From the NCBI RefSeq assembly GCF_002929805.1, contig NZ_PJJM01000096.1, positions 1-64,000 of the forward strand: DNA of 64,000 nt, given 5' to 3'. The DNA is from Cryobacterium sp. Y50 (GTDB lineage: Bacteria > Actinomycetota > Actinomycetes > Actinomycetales > Microbacteriaceae). This document shows, in pieces, positions 25,739-35,189 of this stretch (within the stretch, counting starts at the first letter, position 1; each line of letters opens with the position of its first letter). A model generated the notes under the pieces. That model searched no databases. It saw nothing but the letters and a program-made list of their open reading frames with translations, and was not told the origin of the DNA. The translations under genes and the position numbers were made by a program.

Positions 25739-25849
25739 CCGTTCAGCCTACGCTGCCAGGCTGTGCGTTTCGTTATCCGCTCGTTACCTCTACGCCCCAG
25801 AAGGCGGCACACGCCTGCGGCACGGCCTGCGCGGATGCCGCCACCCTGG

Positions 25850-26638
25850 TCACGCGGCCGGCGTGCTCCCAGCGAGCGCCGCATAGACGAGCGCCTCGAT
25901 AAGCGACTCGGCGCTACGTTCCGAGGCGACAACGTCAACGCGCAAGCCCAGAGCCCGGGAATCCTTGGCGGTCTGCGGACCGATGCAGGCCACGAGAGTG
26001 CGCTCGGGAATGTCCCCGAACTGGTCGCGCACCTGGCGTGCCACGCTGCCGCTCGTCACGAGCACGGCGTGCACGAGGCCGGCCTTAACGTCGGCGACGA
26101 CCTGATCGCTGACCGGAACACCTATGGTGCGGTAAGCCACGACCGATTCCACATCGTGCCCGACACGACGCAGTCCCTCGCTGAGCAGTGGCTTGGCGAT
26201 CTCGCTGCGCAGGGTCAGCACGCGCAGGGGAATGACGCCCGCGGTGGCCGTCTCCCACTCCTCGAGCAGGCCGCGCGCCGAGTTGTCCTCCGACGGAACG
26301 ATGTCCACGTGGTAGCCGGCCGCGATGAGTGCGGCCGCGGTGGTCTCACCGACGGCAGCGATACGGGTTCCGGGCGCGACAACGGCGCGGTGCGACGACA
26401 GAACGTCCACGGTGGTCGCGCTGGTGATCGTCATCCAGTCGAAGTCGCCGGCGGCGAGGCGGGTCAGCGCCGCGTCGAGGGCTGGGGCGTCGTCGGTCGC
26501 GGCGAAGTTGATCATGGGAGCGACGATGGGATGCGCACCCTTGGCGCGCAGGTTTGCTGCGACCTGGTCGCCCCAGGGGCCGCCTCGCGGAACGAGAACT
26601 CGCCAGCCCGCGAGGGGCTTGGTCAGTCGATTAGTCAC
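25850..26638 (-). CDS. hemD: uroporphyrinogen-III synthase
   Basis: A 262-residue HemD-family protein that cyclises hydroxymethylbilane to uroporphyrinogen III with inversion of ring D. Sequence conservation is low in this family, but LAGWRVLVPRGGPWGDQVAANLRAKGA, the two-lobe length, DWMTITSATTV and TLVACIGPQTAKDSRALGL fit well. Position directly after hemC (4-base gap) makes the call secure. A 111-base gap separates it from hemB, where a second promoter could lie. Confidence 0.92.
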   Translation of the reverse strand: MTNRLTKPLAGWRVLVPRGGPWGDQVAANLRAKGAHPIVAPMINFAATDDAPALDAALTRLAAGDFDWMTITSATTVDVLSSHRAVVAPGTRIAAVGETTAAALIAAGYHVDIVPSEDNSARGLLEEWETATAGVIPLRVLTLRSEIAKPLLSEGLRRVGHDVESVVAYRTIGVPVSDQVVADVKAGLVHAVLVTSGSVARQVRDQFGDIPERTLVACIGPQTAKDSRALGLRVDVVASERSAESLIEALVYAALAGSTPAA

Positions 26639-26642
26639 GTGG

Positions 26643-27596
26643 TCACTCAGTCACTTTCAGGGGAGCGAACTCGGCCGCGCCACCGGCCAGAAGATCTATG
26701 GACACACGTTCGGCCACGTCGAGCGCGGCGTCAGTGAGATGGAGGGCAGAGTGGGAATCCGGCGTCGCCGCGTGCGAGCTGGTGATCTTGCGGGAACCAT
26801 CCGGGCTATACACGGTTGCGGTGAGAAAGAGCAGTCCATCGTCAACCACGGCCGTGGCGCCGATCGGCGCGGCGCAACCGGCCTCCAGGCGGGCCAGCAC
26901 GGTACGTTCGGCGGTGGTTGTCGCCTGAGTAGAGCCGTGGTTCATCGCCGCGAGTGCCACGCCGAGCAGGCACTCCGGCTTGCCGTCACGAACCTCGATC
27001 GCGAGCGCACCCTGGCCGGGAGCGGTCGGCCAGGCCGACAGCTCGAGAAACTCCGGCGCGAGGAATTCCAGACGGCCGAGTCGGCCGAGTCCGGCCGCAG
27101 CCAGCACGACGGCATCGAGGTCGCCCTCGGCGACGCGCCCAATGCGGGTGTCGATGTTGCCGCGAATGTCGACGACGGTCAGGTCGGGGCGACGTTCCAG
27201 CAACTGGGCGACGCGGCGGGGCGAGCCGGTGCCGACCCGGGCACCCTCGGGCAGGGTGTCCAGAGTGAAGCCGGCGCGTGCGACCAGCACGTCGCGGGCA
27301 TCCGCTCTCTTGGGGGTTGCGCCGATACGCAAGCCAGGGTGAGGCTCGGTAGGCAGGTCCTTGAAGGAGTGCACGATGACATCGCACTCGTCATTCAAGA
27401 GGGCTTCGCGCAGGGCGCTCGCGAAGACACCGGTACCACCGAGGCTCGAGAGCGGCGCGGTCGAGGTGTCACCGTGTGTGGTGACACGCACGATTTCAAC
27501 CTCTACACCGGCCGATGCCGCGATGCGGTTCACGATGGTCTGGGTCTGCGCCAAGGCGAGGGCACTCGCACGCGTTCCCACGCGGATCACGGTCAC
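26643..27596 (-). CDS. hemC: porphobilinogen deaminase (hydroxymethylbilane synthase)
   Basis: A 317-residue enzyme that polymerises four porphobilinogens. The start is the GTG at 27596, which overlaps the cpfC stop (GTGA) and gives the family N-terminus VIRVGTRASALALAQT; the longer frame is an artefact inside cpfC. SFKDLPTEPHPGL, GTGSPRRVAQL and RGNIDTRIGRV are conserved. The cofactor Cys is in LEAGCAAPIGA, where dipyrromethane is attached. Confidence 0.95.
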   Translation of the reverse strand: MTVIRVGTRASALALAQTQTIVNRIAASAGVEVEIVRVTTHGDTSTAPLSSLGGTGVFASALREALLNDECDVIVHSFKDLPTEPHPGLRIGATPKRADARDVLVARAGFTLDTLPEGARVGTGSPRRVAQLLERRPDLTVVDIRGNIDTRIGRVAEGDLDAVVLAAAGLGRLGRLEFLAPEFLELSAWPTAPGQGALAIEVRDGKPECLLGVALAAMNHGSTQATTTAERTVLARLEAGCAAPIGATAVVDDGLLFLTATVYSPDGSRKITSSHAATPDSHSALHLTDAALDVAERVSIDLLAGGAAEFAPLKVTE

Positions 27597-28717
27597 GGCG
27601 CCATTCCCGCGACGGCCGGCTTGAAGCCGAGCCGCACGTTTTCGCAGCAGCCGGGGCGGCACACGTCGTACCAGGGGCCGAGGTCGGTTTCGGCCGGACG
27701 GTCTTCGCTCGGGGTGTCGTTCAGGCGTTCCTCGATCAGATCGACGAGGCCGCTGACAAAGTCGGGCGAGACTCCGGGGGTCGGCACCCGCACGGCGTGG
27801 ATGCCGAACTTCGCACTCGTCTCCATGGCCTCGTTGTCGAGATCCCACATGACCTCCATGTGGTCGCTCACGAATCCGAGCGGCACAATAATGACAGCAC
27901 GGATACCTTGTCGCGGCAACAGGGCGATCGCATCGTTGATGTCGGGCTCAAGCCACGGCATGCTGGGCGGGCCGCTGCGGGACTGATAGACGAGCTGCCA
28001 TTGCGTCTTGAGCGGGGTGGCCGCGTCTCCAGGTTCCACGAGGGCATCCATAACGACCTGGGCGACGGCGCGGTGCTGCGCCTCGTAGGCGCCACCCTCG
28101 CCGAAGCCGCGCTCGGCAGGGCCGCTCTTGTTCGCGTCCGTCATCGGGATCGAGTGGGTCGAAAACAGAATCTCGACCTCGGTGTCGACGTCGATACCGG
28201 GCATGGCTGCGACGACATCCTTGAGTCCCTGGGTGACACCGGTGATGAACGGGGTGACGAAGCCGGGGTGGTCGAAAAACTGGCGGATCTTGTCGATGTG
28301 GACCGTGTCGTTCAGGCCCTTGTCAGTCAGCGCTGCAGCGAAGTCTTCACGGTACTGGCGGCATCCGCTGTAGGAACTGTAGGCACTCGTCGCGATCGCG
28401 AGCAGGCGATTTTGGCCGACTTCGTGGGCGTCGGAGATTGTGTCGCGCAGATATGGTGCCCAGTTGCGGTTGCCCCAAATGACGGGCAGGTTGATGCCGC
28501 GACGGTCGAGTTCGACCTGCAGGGCCGCCTTGAGCACCCGGTTCTGGTCGTTGATCGGGCTCACGCCACCGAAGTGGCGGTAGTGGGTGGCGACCTCTTC
28601 GAGGCGAGCCTCCGGGATGCCGCGACCACCGGTGACGTTACGCAGGAACGGAATCACGTCGTCCTGGCCCTCTGGGCCGCCGAAACCGGCCAGCAAAACG
28701 GCGTCGTACTGGGCCAT
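27593..28717 (-). CDS. cpfC: coproporphyrin III ferrochelatase
   Basis: A 374-residue ferrochelatase. AVLLAGFGGPEGQDDVIPFLRNV is the N-terminus, EILFSTHSIPMTD carries the catalytic His, and VVPLGFVSDHMEVMWDLDNEA carries the conserved Glu/Asp pocket. In Actinobacteria the enzyme inserts iron into coproporphyrin III, not protoporphyrin IX, and the adjacent ChdC supports that. CRPGCCENVRLGF near the C-terminus has three clustered Cys, compatible with the [2Fe-2S] cluster known from actinobacterial ferrochelatases. The ATG is adjacent to the chdC stop. Confidence 0.94.
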   Translation of the reverse strand: MAQYDAVLLAGFGGPEGQDDVIPFLRNVTGGRGIPEARLEEVATHYRHFGGVSPINDQNRVLKAALQVELDRRGINLPVIWGNRNWAPYLRDTISDAHEVGQNRLLAIATSAYSSYSGCRQYREDFAAALTDKGLNDTVHIDKIRQFFDHPGFVTPFITGVTQGLKDVVAAMPGIDVDTEVEILFSTHSIPMTDANKSGPAERGFGEGGAYEAQHRAVAQVVMDALVEPGDAATPLKTQWQLVYQSRSGPPSMPWLEPDINDAIALLPRQGIRAVIIVPLGFVSDHMEVMWDLDNEAMETSAKFGIHAVRVPTPGVSPDFVSGLVDLIEERLNDTPSEDRPAETDLGPWYDVCRPGCCENVRLGFKPAVAGMAP

Positions 28718-29469
28718 TACTGCAGAACCTCTACGAGCTCGGCGGTCGAGATGCGGCGTCCGGTGTAGAACGGGATCTCTTCGCGCACATGGCGACGCGC
28801 CTCAGTGTCGCGCAGGCCACGCATGAGGTCGACGAGCTCGGTGAGCTCGTCGCTCTCGATCGGCAGCAGCCACTCATAGTCGCCCAGGGCGAAGGCGGAA
28901 ACGGTGTTCGCGATCGCACCGCGATAGGCGGCGCCCTTGCGTCCGTGATCGGCGAGCATGCGGCTGCGGTCTTCGTCGGGTAGCAGGTACCACTCGAAGC
29001 TGCGCACGAAGGGGTAGACGGTCATCCAGGCCTTGGGCTCGAGTCCGCGCAGGAATCCGGGCACGTGGCTCTTGTTGAACTCGGCGTCGCGGTGCACGCC
29101 CATGGCGTTCCAGGTCGGTAAGAGGCTCTTGAGCAGGCGACTGCGGCGCAGCTCACGGTTTGCCCACTGCAGGGTCTCTGCCTCGGGCGCGTGGGTCCAG
29201 ATCATGACGTCGGCATCGGCCTTGAGGCCGGAGACATCATAGAAGCCACGCACGGTGACGCCCTCGGCTTCGATCAAGGCCACCACGTCGTCGAGCTCGT
29301 TCACGGCGTGCGGAACATCGCGGCCGTCGAGGTCGTCGGGATTGTGCGGGTCCCTTCGCAGCACGGTGAAGAGGGTGAATCCTTGCGGCGAAGCCGCGGG
29401 TAACTCGGAATCGGTGGGGGTGGTGGGCTGAACGCTGGTTACTGCCTCTCCGGCAGCCGGGTGAGTCAT
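28717..29469 (-). CDS. chdC: coproheme decarboxylase (HemQ/ChdC)
   Basis: A 250-residue chlorite-dismutase-fold protein that oxidatively decarboxylates coproheme III to protoheme, the last step of the coproporphyrin-dependent pathway. MTVYPFVRSFEWYLLP contains the catalytic Tyr, GRKGAAYRGAIANTVSAFALGDYEWLLP is the heme-pocket region, and the RRSRLLKSLLPTWNAMGVHRDAEFNKSHVPGF segment is typical of the actinobacterial proteins. The first 30 residues are a variable Pro/Thr-rich extension. The stop overlaps the cpfC start. Confidence 0.94.
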   Translation of the reverse strand: MTHPAAGEAVTSVQPTTPTDSELPAASPQGFTLFTVLRRDPHNPDDLDGRDVPHAVNELDDVVALIEAEGVTVRGFYDVSGLKADADVMIWTHAPEAETLQWANRELRRSRLLKSLLPTWNAMGVHRDAEFNKSHVPGFLRGLEPKAWMTVYPFVRSFEWYLLPDEDRSRMLADHGRKGAAYRGAIANTVSAFALGDYEWLLPIESDELTELVDLMRGLRDTEARRHVREEIPFYTGRRISTAELVEVLQ

Positions 29470-29541
29470 GGGTCTAGTTTGCTCTGTATTGCCCCCGCTA
29501 CCAAAATGAGCCGTGCGGTTGCTGTGAACCGATCCTGGTGG

Positions 29542-29790
29542 TTACCGGTTTTTGGCCACCGCGGAGGCACCGAACCAGACGATGACACCGACGACGGTCG
29601 CCGCGCCGAACGCAATGCCCACGAGGGCGCCCGGGCTGTCTTCGCCGAGCTGGCGCAAGGCGTGGGTCAGGCGGCGGCGCTTGATGCGCAGTTGCTTGGG
29701 AATATTGAGCTTGTACTCGATCGCATCGAGCGTCGAGGCGAGCTCGGCGCGAGCGTGCCGGGCTTCGGCGCGCAGGTCATTTGTGGTCAT
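29542..29790 (-). CDS. DUF3618-type small membrane protein
   Basis: An 82-residue protein with an amphipathic N-terminal helix (LRAEARHARAELASTLDAIEYKLNI), a basic segment (RIKRRRLTHALR) and one C-terminal transmembrane helix (ALVGIAFGAATVVGVIVWFGA). This is the DUF3618 pattern. The ATG at 29790 overlaps the end of the holin-like gene by 14 bases; a Met eight codons upstream is possible. Function is unknown; the group is common in actinobacteria next to holin-X proteins. Confidence 0.78.
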   Translation of the reverse strand: MTTNDLRAEARHARAELASTLDAIEYKLNIPKQLRIKRRRLTHALRQLGEDSPGALVGIAFGAATVVGVIVWFGASAVAKNR

Positions 29791-30196
29791 ATTCGCCAAC
29801 TCCCTTGAATGCATCGACGTCGTGACGGATGCTCGCGTGCACGCCCTCCGGGTCGGGTTTCGTTGCCGCCTTCACCCGGTTGACGCCGATGAGCACGAGG
29901 ACTGCGGCAATGAGCAGGAGCACGACCAGCACGATGAGCGTGGCAAGCCAGAGCGGCAGCACGAGGGCCAGCAAGATCACGAAGAGGGCGACGAGCACCC
30001 CGAGCGCGAAGAACAGAAAAGCCCCGGCCACGATGAAGAGGCCGGCACCGATGCCGAAGTTCTTGGCTTTGGCCGTGAACTCGGCCTTGAAGGCATCGAG
30101 TTCGGCTTTCACGAGGGCGCTGATCTGGCCGGGCAGTTCCCCGATCAGCGCGAGCAACGGACGTTTGCTCTTCGGGTTGAATCCACTGCTAGTCAC
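29777..30196 (-). CDS. holin-X / DUF1469-type membrane protein
   Basis: A 139-residue protein with two long hydrophobic helices (about residues 50-75 and 78-105) after an amphipathic helix that ends in DAFKAEFTAKAKNFGIG. It resembles the 'phage holin family' (DUF1469) of actinobacterial chromosomes. It is not part of a prophage here. Coupled to the DUF3618 gene by overlap, and probably involved in the cell envelope; the role is unknown. Confidence 0.78.
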   Translation of the reverse strand: MTSSGFNPKSKRPLLALIGELPGQISALVKAELDAFKAEFTAKAKNFGIGAGLFIVAGAFLFFALGVLVALFVILLALVLPLWLATLIVLVVLLLIAAVLVLIGVNRVKAATKPDPEGVHASIRHDVDAFKGVGEYDHK

Positions 30197-30271
30197 GAAT
30201 TGCCTTCCCTGTCTTCGGGTGTCGCCGGGTTGTCGCGCCTGGCGGTGTAACGAGTGTCGGAATGCTACGAG

Positions 30272-30685
30272 CTACTGGGCGTCGTCAGCCGCAGGCTTGG
30301 CCTTGGGCGTCGGCTTCTCGGTCAGCGTCGGCTTCTCGCTCAGCGTTGGCTTAGCGGCGGCCGCGCGGCTCGTCGTGGTGCTGGCCTTGCCGGCGGGGGT
30401 GAGAGCATCTGCTTTTGCTGACGTTGTCGAGGTCTGGGCAGCCGCCTTCTTCTTGGCGACAGCCTGCGTGACGGCCTTCTTTCCGGCGTTATACACCGCA
30501 ACGGGAACGTCGCCGACGAGTTCGAGGGCGGCGTCGCGCACCTCGGTCACCCGGCGTTGCACGGGTTTGGCGTTCCAGAGGTCATTGGCGGCGGCGGCGA
30601 TCTGGTCGTAACGTTTGCGGCCGGCGCGTGCACCGAGCACATAACCAACGAGTCCGCCCGTGATGAACAGAAGCTTTCCGCGCAT
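30272..30685 (-). CDS. YtxH-like membrane-anchored protein
   Basis: A 137-residue protein beginning MRGKLLFITGGLVGYVLGARAGRKRYDQI, an N-terminal Gly-rich transmembrane segment with the YVLGARAG turn typical of YtxH-like proteins. It continues with an amphipathic helix and a low-complexity Ala/Lys/Thr/Pro tail containing the repeats KPTLSEKPTLTEKPTPKAK. The start at 30685 is preferred to the longer frame (30868), which adds 61 residues without a clear domain. It is the third of the three small envelope-type proteins inside the heme gene run. Confidence 0.75.
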   Translation of the reverse strand: MRGKLLFITGGLVGYVLGARAGRKRYDQIAAAANDLWNAKPVQRRVTEVRDAALELVGDVPVAVYNAGKKAVTQAVAKKKAAAQTSTTSAKADALTPAGKASTTTSRAAAAKPTLSEKPTLTEKPTPKAKPAADDAQ

Positions 30686-30898
30686 TGAGTCTCCACTTTC
30701 GTAAGGTCTTCCCAGAGTAACCCGGTTCGCCGTTTCGGTCTCGGTGGTGTTCGGCAAGTCTGCACCGGTCGTGTCAATACAGGAAGTGCACAGTTTGGGG
30801 TACCTGCGCGCCGACCGTTCGGGGGCACTGTGCGTATCTGCGGAGACACCGGTATCCGCGCTGCTCAACGGAAGAATCTTGGCAGTTCGGTACCGGGA

Positions 30899-32518
30899 CT
30901 ACGCGTCCGGCGCAGCGATGGTCAAGCCGAGCGCAGCGTGCCGAATACGGTCGCCGGCGGCGAGAGCGTGCGGAATGACCGAGGCGAGGCCGGTACCGGC
31001 CAACCAAGCGCCGGTGATCTCGAGCGCCGGGGTCGCCATGACGGCCTCGCGCACCTGCTGCGCACGCTCTGGCGCGCCGAGCGTGGCCGGTGACAGGGCG
31101 TCACGCCACTCGGTGCGGGCGAATGCGCGCACCGAGGCCGTTGCCAGCGGCACACCGAGCAGGGCGCTCGCGTCGTGCAGGGCGAGGGCCTGCAACTCCT
31201 CATCGCTCAGATCGTCGGTCGGGTTGGGCTGGCCGGCGCGGCCGTAGGACAGCCGCACGACGTGGCGGCCGGGGCCGGCCGCTTCGGCGACCCAGGCCCA
31301 CTTCGCCGTGACGTGGGTGAGCGCTTTCGCGGTGACGTCGGGGGCATCGGCCGAGACGAGCACACCGGTGCCGCGTGGGTGAGCGTCGAGGGCTGGCGCG
31401 TCGAGCACGAGCGTGGTCAGGGTGACGGCGGTCGGTGCTGGCCAGTCGAGCTCGGCGAGGGCGTCGAACTGGTCACCGAGCGGGTTGACCAGGCGCAGTG
31501 CCTGCGCGCCCTGGGTCGCAACGATGAGGTAACGGGCGGTGAGGATGCCGGTGGTTAGCTCGGCGGCGGGCTCGGTGCCGTCGGTGTGTGTGCGTGCGAT
31601 CGGTCGAGCAAGCGACGCGGTGGAGCCGGTCGGCGCACCTGCGTCAGTGGGCGCGGCGCCGTCGGTCGGGACCACCTGCGGGTCGGTGGGGGCGGCATCC
31701 GCTTGCCGGGTGACTGTGACAGACCAGGTCGGCGTGTCGTCGGTGCCCGAGCGGGCCAGTGCTGTGGCCGTGGTTCCGGTCAGAATTGCCACGTCGTGGC
31801 GTTGCAGGGCGGCCACGATCGCGGCGGGCAGGCTGGCCATTCCGCCGAGCAGTCCGCCGACGTTGGACCCGGCCGGGGCGCCAGTGCGCAGGGCCGAAAC
31901 CGCGCCAGAGAGCGAGCCGGCCGTGGTGAGGGCACGGTTGAGTCCTGGGGCGACCACATCGATTTCGAGGTCGACAGCGCTCGTCGTGTAGACGCCGGAC
32001 GCGACGGGTTCCACCAGCCGGTCGAGCACGCGCTGGCCCATGCGTTTCTTCACGAGGTCGCCGAGGCTGTGCTCGCGGCCGATCGTGAGCACGGGCATGA
32101 GCCGGTCGGCGTAAGCGCGCAGCGACCCCTTCCAGCCGATGACCCGGCGTACATCGTCGGCGAGCGGTGAACCGGGGATTCCGAGAACGCCGGCTTTGGG
32201 CAGCGGAACGCTCACCGCGGCATCCGCTTGCTTGAGGGCCGGCAAGTGCAGCCATGCCCCCGCGACGTTGGGCGCCACGACCTGGTCGGTGAGCCCGAGA
32301 TCCTCGATGAACGACGCGACCGTGCCTCCGCGCACAGCGAAGCTCTCGGCACCGCTGTCGAGGGTGAGCCCGTCGAGAACATGGCCGACGACCGGGCCGC
32401 CGACTGCATCCGTTGTTTCGATAATGGTCACGGCCAGGCCTACTTGGGCGCATTCGCGGGCGGCGACCAGGCCGGCCACTCCCCCGCCGATGACGAGAAC
32501 GTCGATTGGTCTGGTCAT
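30899..32518 (-). CDS. cgoX: coproporphyrinogen III oxidase, FAD-dependent (CgoX/HemY)
   Basis: A 539-residue flavoprotein with the N-terminal dinucleotide motif VLVIGGGVAGLVAARECAQVG and the family segments TLDSGAESFAVRGG and SGVYTTSAVDLEIDVVAP. At the C-terminus GAWLAGTGLASVIPHALAAG is the FAD-binding end. It oxidises coproporphyrinogen III to coproporphyrin III. It is longer than the usual 450-480 because of a low-complexity Ala/Pro/Thr insertion at about residues 275-320 (PTDGAAPTDAGAPTGSTAS). Its position between hemE and chdC fits the pathway order. Confidence 0.93.
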   Translation of the reverse strand: MTRPIDVLVIGGGVAGLVAARECAQVGLAVTIIETTDAVGGPVVGHVLDGLTLDSGAESFAVRGGTVASFIEDLGLTDQVVAPNVAGAWLHLPALKQADAAVSVPLPKAGVLGIPGSPLADDVRRVIGWKGSLRAYADRLMPVLTIGREHSLGDLVKKRMGQRVLDRLVEPVASGVYTTSAVDLEIDVVAPGLNRALTTAGSLSGAVSALRTGAPAGSNVGGLLGGMASLPAAIVAALQRHDVAILTGTTATALARSGTDDTPTWSVTVTRQADAAPTDPQVVPTDGAAPTDAGAPTGSTASLARPIARTHTDGTEPAAELTTGILTARYLIVATQGAQALRLVNPLGDQFDALAELDWPAPTAVTLTTLVLDAPALDAHPRGTGVLVSADAPDVTAKALTHVTAKWAWVAEAAGPGRHVVRLSYGRAGQPNPTDDLSDEELQALALHDASALLGVPLATASVRAFARTEWRDALSPATLGAPERAQQVREAVMATPALEITGAWLAGTGLASVIPHALAAGDRIRHAALGLTIAAPDA

Positions 32519-32605
32519 TTCAGAGTTCCTTCTTGTTCAGCGCCCGGCGACTCCCTCCAAAATTACAGGACGAATACTACGTTGCCCGCAAATGGTGGGA
32601 CCGGG

Positions 32606-33733
32606 TTACTCGGCCGCGCTCACGTCGTGCACGAGGCTGACCAGGCGGGTGAGCACGTCGGGGTCGGTGTCGGGCGGAACGCCGTGACCGAGGTTGAGCA
32701 CGTGCGAGGGCGCGCTGCGTCCACGTTCGAGTACGTCGCGCACGTGGGCTTCGAGCACGGGCCATGGCGCCGCCAGCAGGGCCGGGTCGACGTTTCCCTG
32801 CACCGGAACGGCTCCGCCGAGTCGGCGGTTGGCCTCATCGAGCGGCACCCGGTAGTCGACGCCGACGACGTCGGCGCCGATGTTGTGCATTTCCTTCAGC
32901 AGTTCGCCGGTGCCCACACCGAAATGCACGATCGGTACATTGCCTTGGACGTTGTTCACGCTGTAAGTCAGGTCGCGCACGTGCGCGATCGCCGCCGCCG
33001 AAGCTGGCGCAACGGATGCCGCATAGTCGGCCAGCGAAAGCGCGCCGGCCCACGAGTCAAACAGTTGCGCAGCGCTGGCGCCGGCGAGCACCTGGGCGCG
33101 CAGGAACCGACCGGTAACGTCGGCGGTCCACGCCATAAGCCGCGCCCATGCTTTGGGCTCGGCGTGCATGAGCGTGCGGGCGTGGATGTGGTCCTTCGAC
33201 GGACCACCCTCGACCAGGTATGCGGCCAGGGTGAACGGCGCGCCGGCGAAGCCGATCAGCGGGGTCGATCCGAGTTGGGACACCGCGCGGGACACTGCGT
33301 CGCGAATCGGCGCGAGGGCCTCGTCGAGAATGGCGGGGTCCAGAGCGGTGAGTTCGTCGACATCCGCTGACGTGCGCACCGCCTTGCCGAGCACCGGACC
33401 CTTGCCGGCCACGATCGCCACGTCAACACCGACGAGTTTGAGCGGAACGACAATGTCGCTGAAGAAGATTCCGGCATCGACGTTGTGGCGCCGCACCGGC
33501 TGCAGCGAGATTTCGCTCGCGAGTTCGGGGTCGAGGCACACGTCGAGCATGCGCGTGCCGACACGCAGTTCACGGTATTCGGGCAATGATCGCCCGGCCT
33601 GACGCATGAACCACACCGGCGTCACGTCGGGCCGAACGCCTTGATAGGCCTGAATTAGGCGGGAGTCGGCGGTGAGGCCGGAGGAGAGTGGATGCTGCGC
33701 GTCGAGGATCATCCCGCCCATTCTCTCAAACAT
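32606..33733 (-). CDS. hemE: uroporphyrinogen decarboxylase
   Basis: A 375-residue enzyme that removes four acetate carboxyls from uroporphyrinogen III to give coproporphyrinogen III. Both family signatures are present: PVWFMRQAGRSLPEYRE with the essential Arg residues, and GFAGAPFTLAAYLVEGG. Start Met choice among residues 1, 5 and 8 is open. It is the first gene of the minus-strand heme run, divergent from hemA with 51 bases between them, so the two probably share a promoter region. Confidence 0.95.
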   Translation of the reverse strand: MFERMGGMILDAQHPLSSGLTADSRLIQAYQGVRPDVTPVWFMRQAGRSLPEYRELRVGTRMLDVCLDPELASEISLQPVRRHNVDAGIFFSDIVVPLKLVGVDVAIVAGKGPVLGKAVRTSADVDELTALDPAILDEALAPIRDAVSRAVSQLGSTPLIGFAGAPFTLAAYLVEGGPSKDHIHARTLMHAEPKAWARLMAWTADVTGRFLRAQVLAGASAAQLFDSWAGALSLADYAASVAPASAAAIAHVRDLTYSVNNVQGNVPIVHFGVGTGELLKEMHNIGADVVGVDYRVPLDEANRRLGGAVPVQGNVDPALLAAPWPVLEAHVRDVLERGRSAPSHVLNLGHGVPPDTDPDVLTRLVSLVHDVSAAE

Positions 33734-33784
33734 CCCTGACGATGTGTGCCGGGAGCGTACAGCAATAAGTCGTAGAATCGGCTA

Positions 33785-35158
33785 GTGCTCATTCTTCTGT
33801 CGGCCAGTCACAAAAACTCCACCTTCGATGTGCTGGAGAAATTGTCTGTCGGCGGCGGCGCTTCGGCCATGCGCATGGTCGAGCAGTACAGTCCGCTCAG
33901 CGGTGCGGTCGTCGTCGCCACCTGCAACCGTTTCGAGGCCTACCTCGATCTCGATGAGCCCTATGGCGTGTCACCGCTGCCCGCCGTGTACGCCGCGATC
34001 GAGGCCGTCAGCGCCAGCACTGGCGTCACCGAAGACACCCTGCGCGACAATCTCACCCTCGTGCACGGCAATGGCGTTGCCGAGCACCTGTTCGCCGTAA
34101 CGAGCGGCCTCGAATCCGTCGTTGTCGGCGAGGTCGAGATCGCCGGCCAGGTGCGCCGCGCGCTGGAGCAGGCTCGCGCCGACGGCACCACGAGTCCGGA
34201 ACTGGAGCGTCTGTTTCAGCGGGCTTCCCAAACATCGCGCGGAGTCAAGAACCGCACCGGCATCGGCTCAGCCGGGCGTTCGATCGTGCGTCTCGCCCTC
34301 GAACTAGCCGAAAGCCGGGTCAGCGACTGGTCCAGCGCTCGAGTATTGCTAGTCGGAACCGGCCGCTACGCCGGCGCCTCCCTCGCCGCGCTGCGTGACC
34401 GCGGCGCCGAGAACGTGCGCGTCTACTCGCCGTCCGGTCGCGCCGTCGGGTTCGCCACCTCCCATGACATCGACGCCGTTGCCACGGCCGATTTCGCCGC
34501 GGAAGTCGCCCGTGCCGACGTCGTCGTCACCTGCACACTGCGCGACGATCACGTCATCGATGCGGCCCTGATCACCCGCGGCCGCGCCGAGATCGGCGTG
34601 GATCCGTTCGCGATTGCCGGCGCCACCGCCGATGCCCCGGCCCGTCTCTGCCCGGCCGATACCGGCCCCGAAGCGCCGCCACAGCTCATCATCGATCTCG
34701 GCCTGCCCCGCAACGTGGCGCCGGACGTGACCCTGGTGCCCGGCGTCGAGCTGCTCGACCTCGAGACCATCAGCATCCATGCGCCGCTCGAAGAGCTGAA
34801 CGCCACGACCGAGGCCCGCGAAATCGTTGGCAAGGCCGCCCGCAAGTTCTCGGATGTGGCCGAGGAACAGAGCCTTACCCCGGCTGTCGTCGCCCTGCGC
34901 AGCTATGTGTTCGAGCTGCGCGACGCCGAAATCGCCCGGGCCCGCAACCGCGGCGACTCGAGCGAGGCGACCGAGTCGGCCCTGCGCCACCTGGCCGGCG
35001 TACTACTGCACACCCCCATGGTGCGCGCCCGCGAGCTCGCCCGGGCCGGCGAACAAAAGGCCTACCTCACCGGGCTCGATGCCCTGTTCAGCATCGACGT
35101 TACGCTGCCCGCCGCCGGCGCAGCGGACGCCGGAGGCACCGAGGAGCTCGCCTCCTAG
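33785..35158 (+). CDS. hemA: glutamyl-tRNA reductase
   Basis: A 457-residue NADPH-dependent enzyme that makes glutamate-1-semialdehyde from Glu-tRNA, the committed step of the C5 pathway. The catalytic Cys is in VATCNRFEAYL. GLESVVVGEVEIAGQVRRA and GVKNRTGIGSAGRSIV are conserved, and VLLVGTGRYAGASLAAL is the NADPH-binding loop. The GTG start at 33785 follows TAGAATCGGCTA closely, without a ribosome site, so the message may be leaderless. Divergent from hemE. Confidence 0.95.
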   Translation: MLILLSASHKNSTFDVLEKLSVGGGASAMRMVEQYSPLSGAVVVATCNRFEAYLDLDEPYGVSPLPAVYAAIEAVSASTGVTEDTLRDNLTLVHGNGVAEHLFAVTSGLESVVVGEVEIAGQVRRALEQARADGTTSPELERLFQRASQTSRGVKNRTGIGSAGRSIVRLALELAESRVSDWSSARVLLVGTGRYAGASLAALRDRGAENVRVYSPSGRAVGFATSHDIDAVATADFAAEVARADVVVTCTLRDDHVIDAALITRGRAEIGVDPFAIAGATADAPARLCPADTGPEAPPQLIIDLGLPRNVAPDVTLVPGVELLDLETISIHAPLEELNATTEAREIVGKAARKFSDVAEEQSLTPAVVALRSYVFELRDAEIARARNRGDSSEATESALRHLAGVLLHTPMVRARELARAGEQKAYLTGLDALFSIDVTLPAAGAADAGGTEELAS

Positions 35159-35189
35159 CTCACCCTGACGACCGGTCACCGGCGCTTCC

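Noticed and set aside
29777-30196. Prophage because of a holin-family protein
   Set aside because: No other phage gene is present, and holin-X/DUF1469 proteins are widespread on actinobacterial chromosomes.
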